13,321 nucleotides of DNA. Origin: Tannerella sp. (GTDB lineage: Bacteria; Bacteroidota; Bacteroidia; Bacteroidales; Tannerellaceae). The stretch is from assembly GCA_031260095.1 (NCBI GenBank), contig JAIRKN010000047.1:1-13321 (forward strand), read 5' to 3'. The translations under genes and the position numbers were made by a program. Shown here piece by piece: positions 13,199 to 13,321 of this stretch (position 1 is its first letter; every line of letters begins with the position of its first letter). The notes under the pieces are model-generated. The model ran no database searches. It saw only the letters and a list, made by a program, of their open reading frames with translations, and was not told the origin of the DNA.

Positions 13199-13321
13199 CT
13201 ACTCCAAAATCTTGAAACCCGCAAATAAAACCTGCAAACCGCACTCAAACTGTTCGTCAAAAGACATTTTTTCGTAACCGGTTCCAAGGATGGTATCAAT
13301 AAAAGCAGGCTGTCCCGCCGG
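13199..13321 (-). CDS. C-terminus of a leftward gene, resembling a TetR/AcrR-type regulator
   Basis: Read leftward from the window edge, this frame gives 40 residues ending in TAG (complement of 13199-13201): '...FIDTILGTGYEKMSFDEQ', then 'FECGLQVLFAGFKILE'. The pattern 'G.....S.DEQFE.GL..L..G...L' is common at the ends of TetR/AcrR-family repressors, where the last helices form the dimer interface. Only the tail is visible, so neither the DNA-binding domain nor the ligand can be judged, and the family call is tentative. The gene faces the IS and is transcribed toward the operon, so it is not part of the operon. Confidence 0.5.
   Translation of the reverse strand, partial: PAGQPAFIDTILGTGYEKMSFDEQFECGLQVLFAGFKILE

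Noticed and set aside
13039..13299. Minus-strand open frame of 86 codons
   Set aside because: It has no ribosome binding site, an implausible composition and crosses both the GC-rich hairpins. The adjacent frame at 13199-13321 reads like a real regulator tail.
1..13321. CRISPR array, tRNA or rRNA genes
   Set aside because: No regularly spaced direct repeats with unique spacers and no tRNA or rRNA signature were seen on either strand.

Overview
The window is about 13.3 kb of a moderately AT-rich bacterial genome, with ATG starts behind good AGGA/GAGG-type ribosome binding sites. The oxygen-sensitive radical-SAM gene and the general look of the flanking genes suggest an anaerobe. A spirochaete such as Treponema is my best guess, but no rRNA or housekeeping marker is present to fix the taxonomy.

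Layout. Positions 1-68 hold the first codons of a leftward gene. Positions 69-658 hold no intact gene: they contain a truncated transposase-like N-terminus on the minus strand, possible structured RNA with a terminator-like hairpin facing left, and, at the right edge, a promoter region for the main operon. Positions 659-11805 are one tightly packed rightward operon of seven genes. Gaps are 12-21 bp or less, and two gene pairs overlap. The order is: (1) zinc-ribbon plus BspA-type LRR protein; (2) radical-SAM activase fused through a coiled coil to a GrpE-like nucleotide-exchange domain; (3) Hsp70-like ATPase with intact motifs; (4) long coiled-coil protein; (5) 1099-residue protein with a degenerate AAA-like N-terminus, two CbbX/SpoVK-type AAA+ modules and a trypsin/HtrA-like serine protease; (6) a second, divergent Hsp70-like ATPase; (7) a coiled-coil protein. 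Positions 11789-11903 carry three consecutive hairpins whose outer arms resemble the ends of the adjacent insertion sequence. Positions 12077-12968 are an IS5-family element with near-perfect inverted repeats and a transposase split by a frameshift. The right edge carries GC-rich hairpins and the C-terminus of a leftward gene resembling a TetR-type regulator.

How the genes may work together. The operon pairs an Hsp70 with a GrpE-type exchange factor, a double-ring-type AAA+ motor and a serine protease, so it looks like a self-contained chaperone/unfoldase/protease machine. Unusually, the exchange factor is fused to a radical-SAM enzyme, and a second, probably non-canonical Hsp70 is included. 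No general housekeeping partner (ClpB, or a J-protein with a visible HPD motif) is present. The arrangement is reminiscent of NTPase/chaperone/peptidase conflict (defence) systems, in which an ATP-driven sensor releases a protease. That role is inference; a specialised stress or protein-maturation system is the main alternative. Flanking IS and decayed mobile sequences fit an accessory island.
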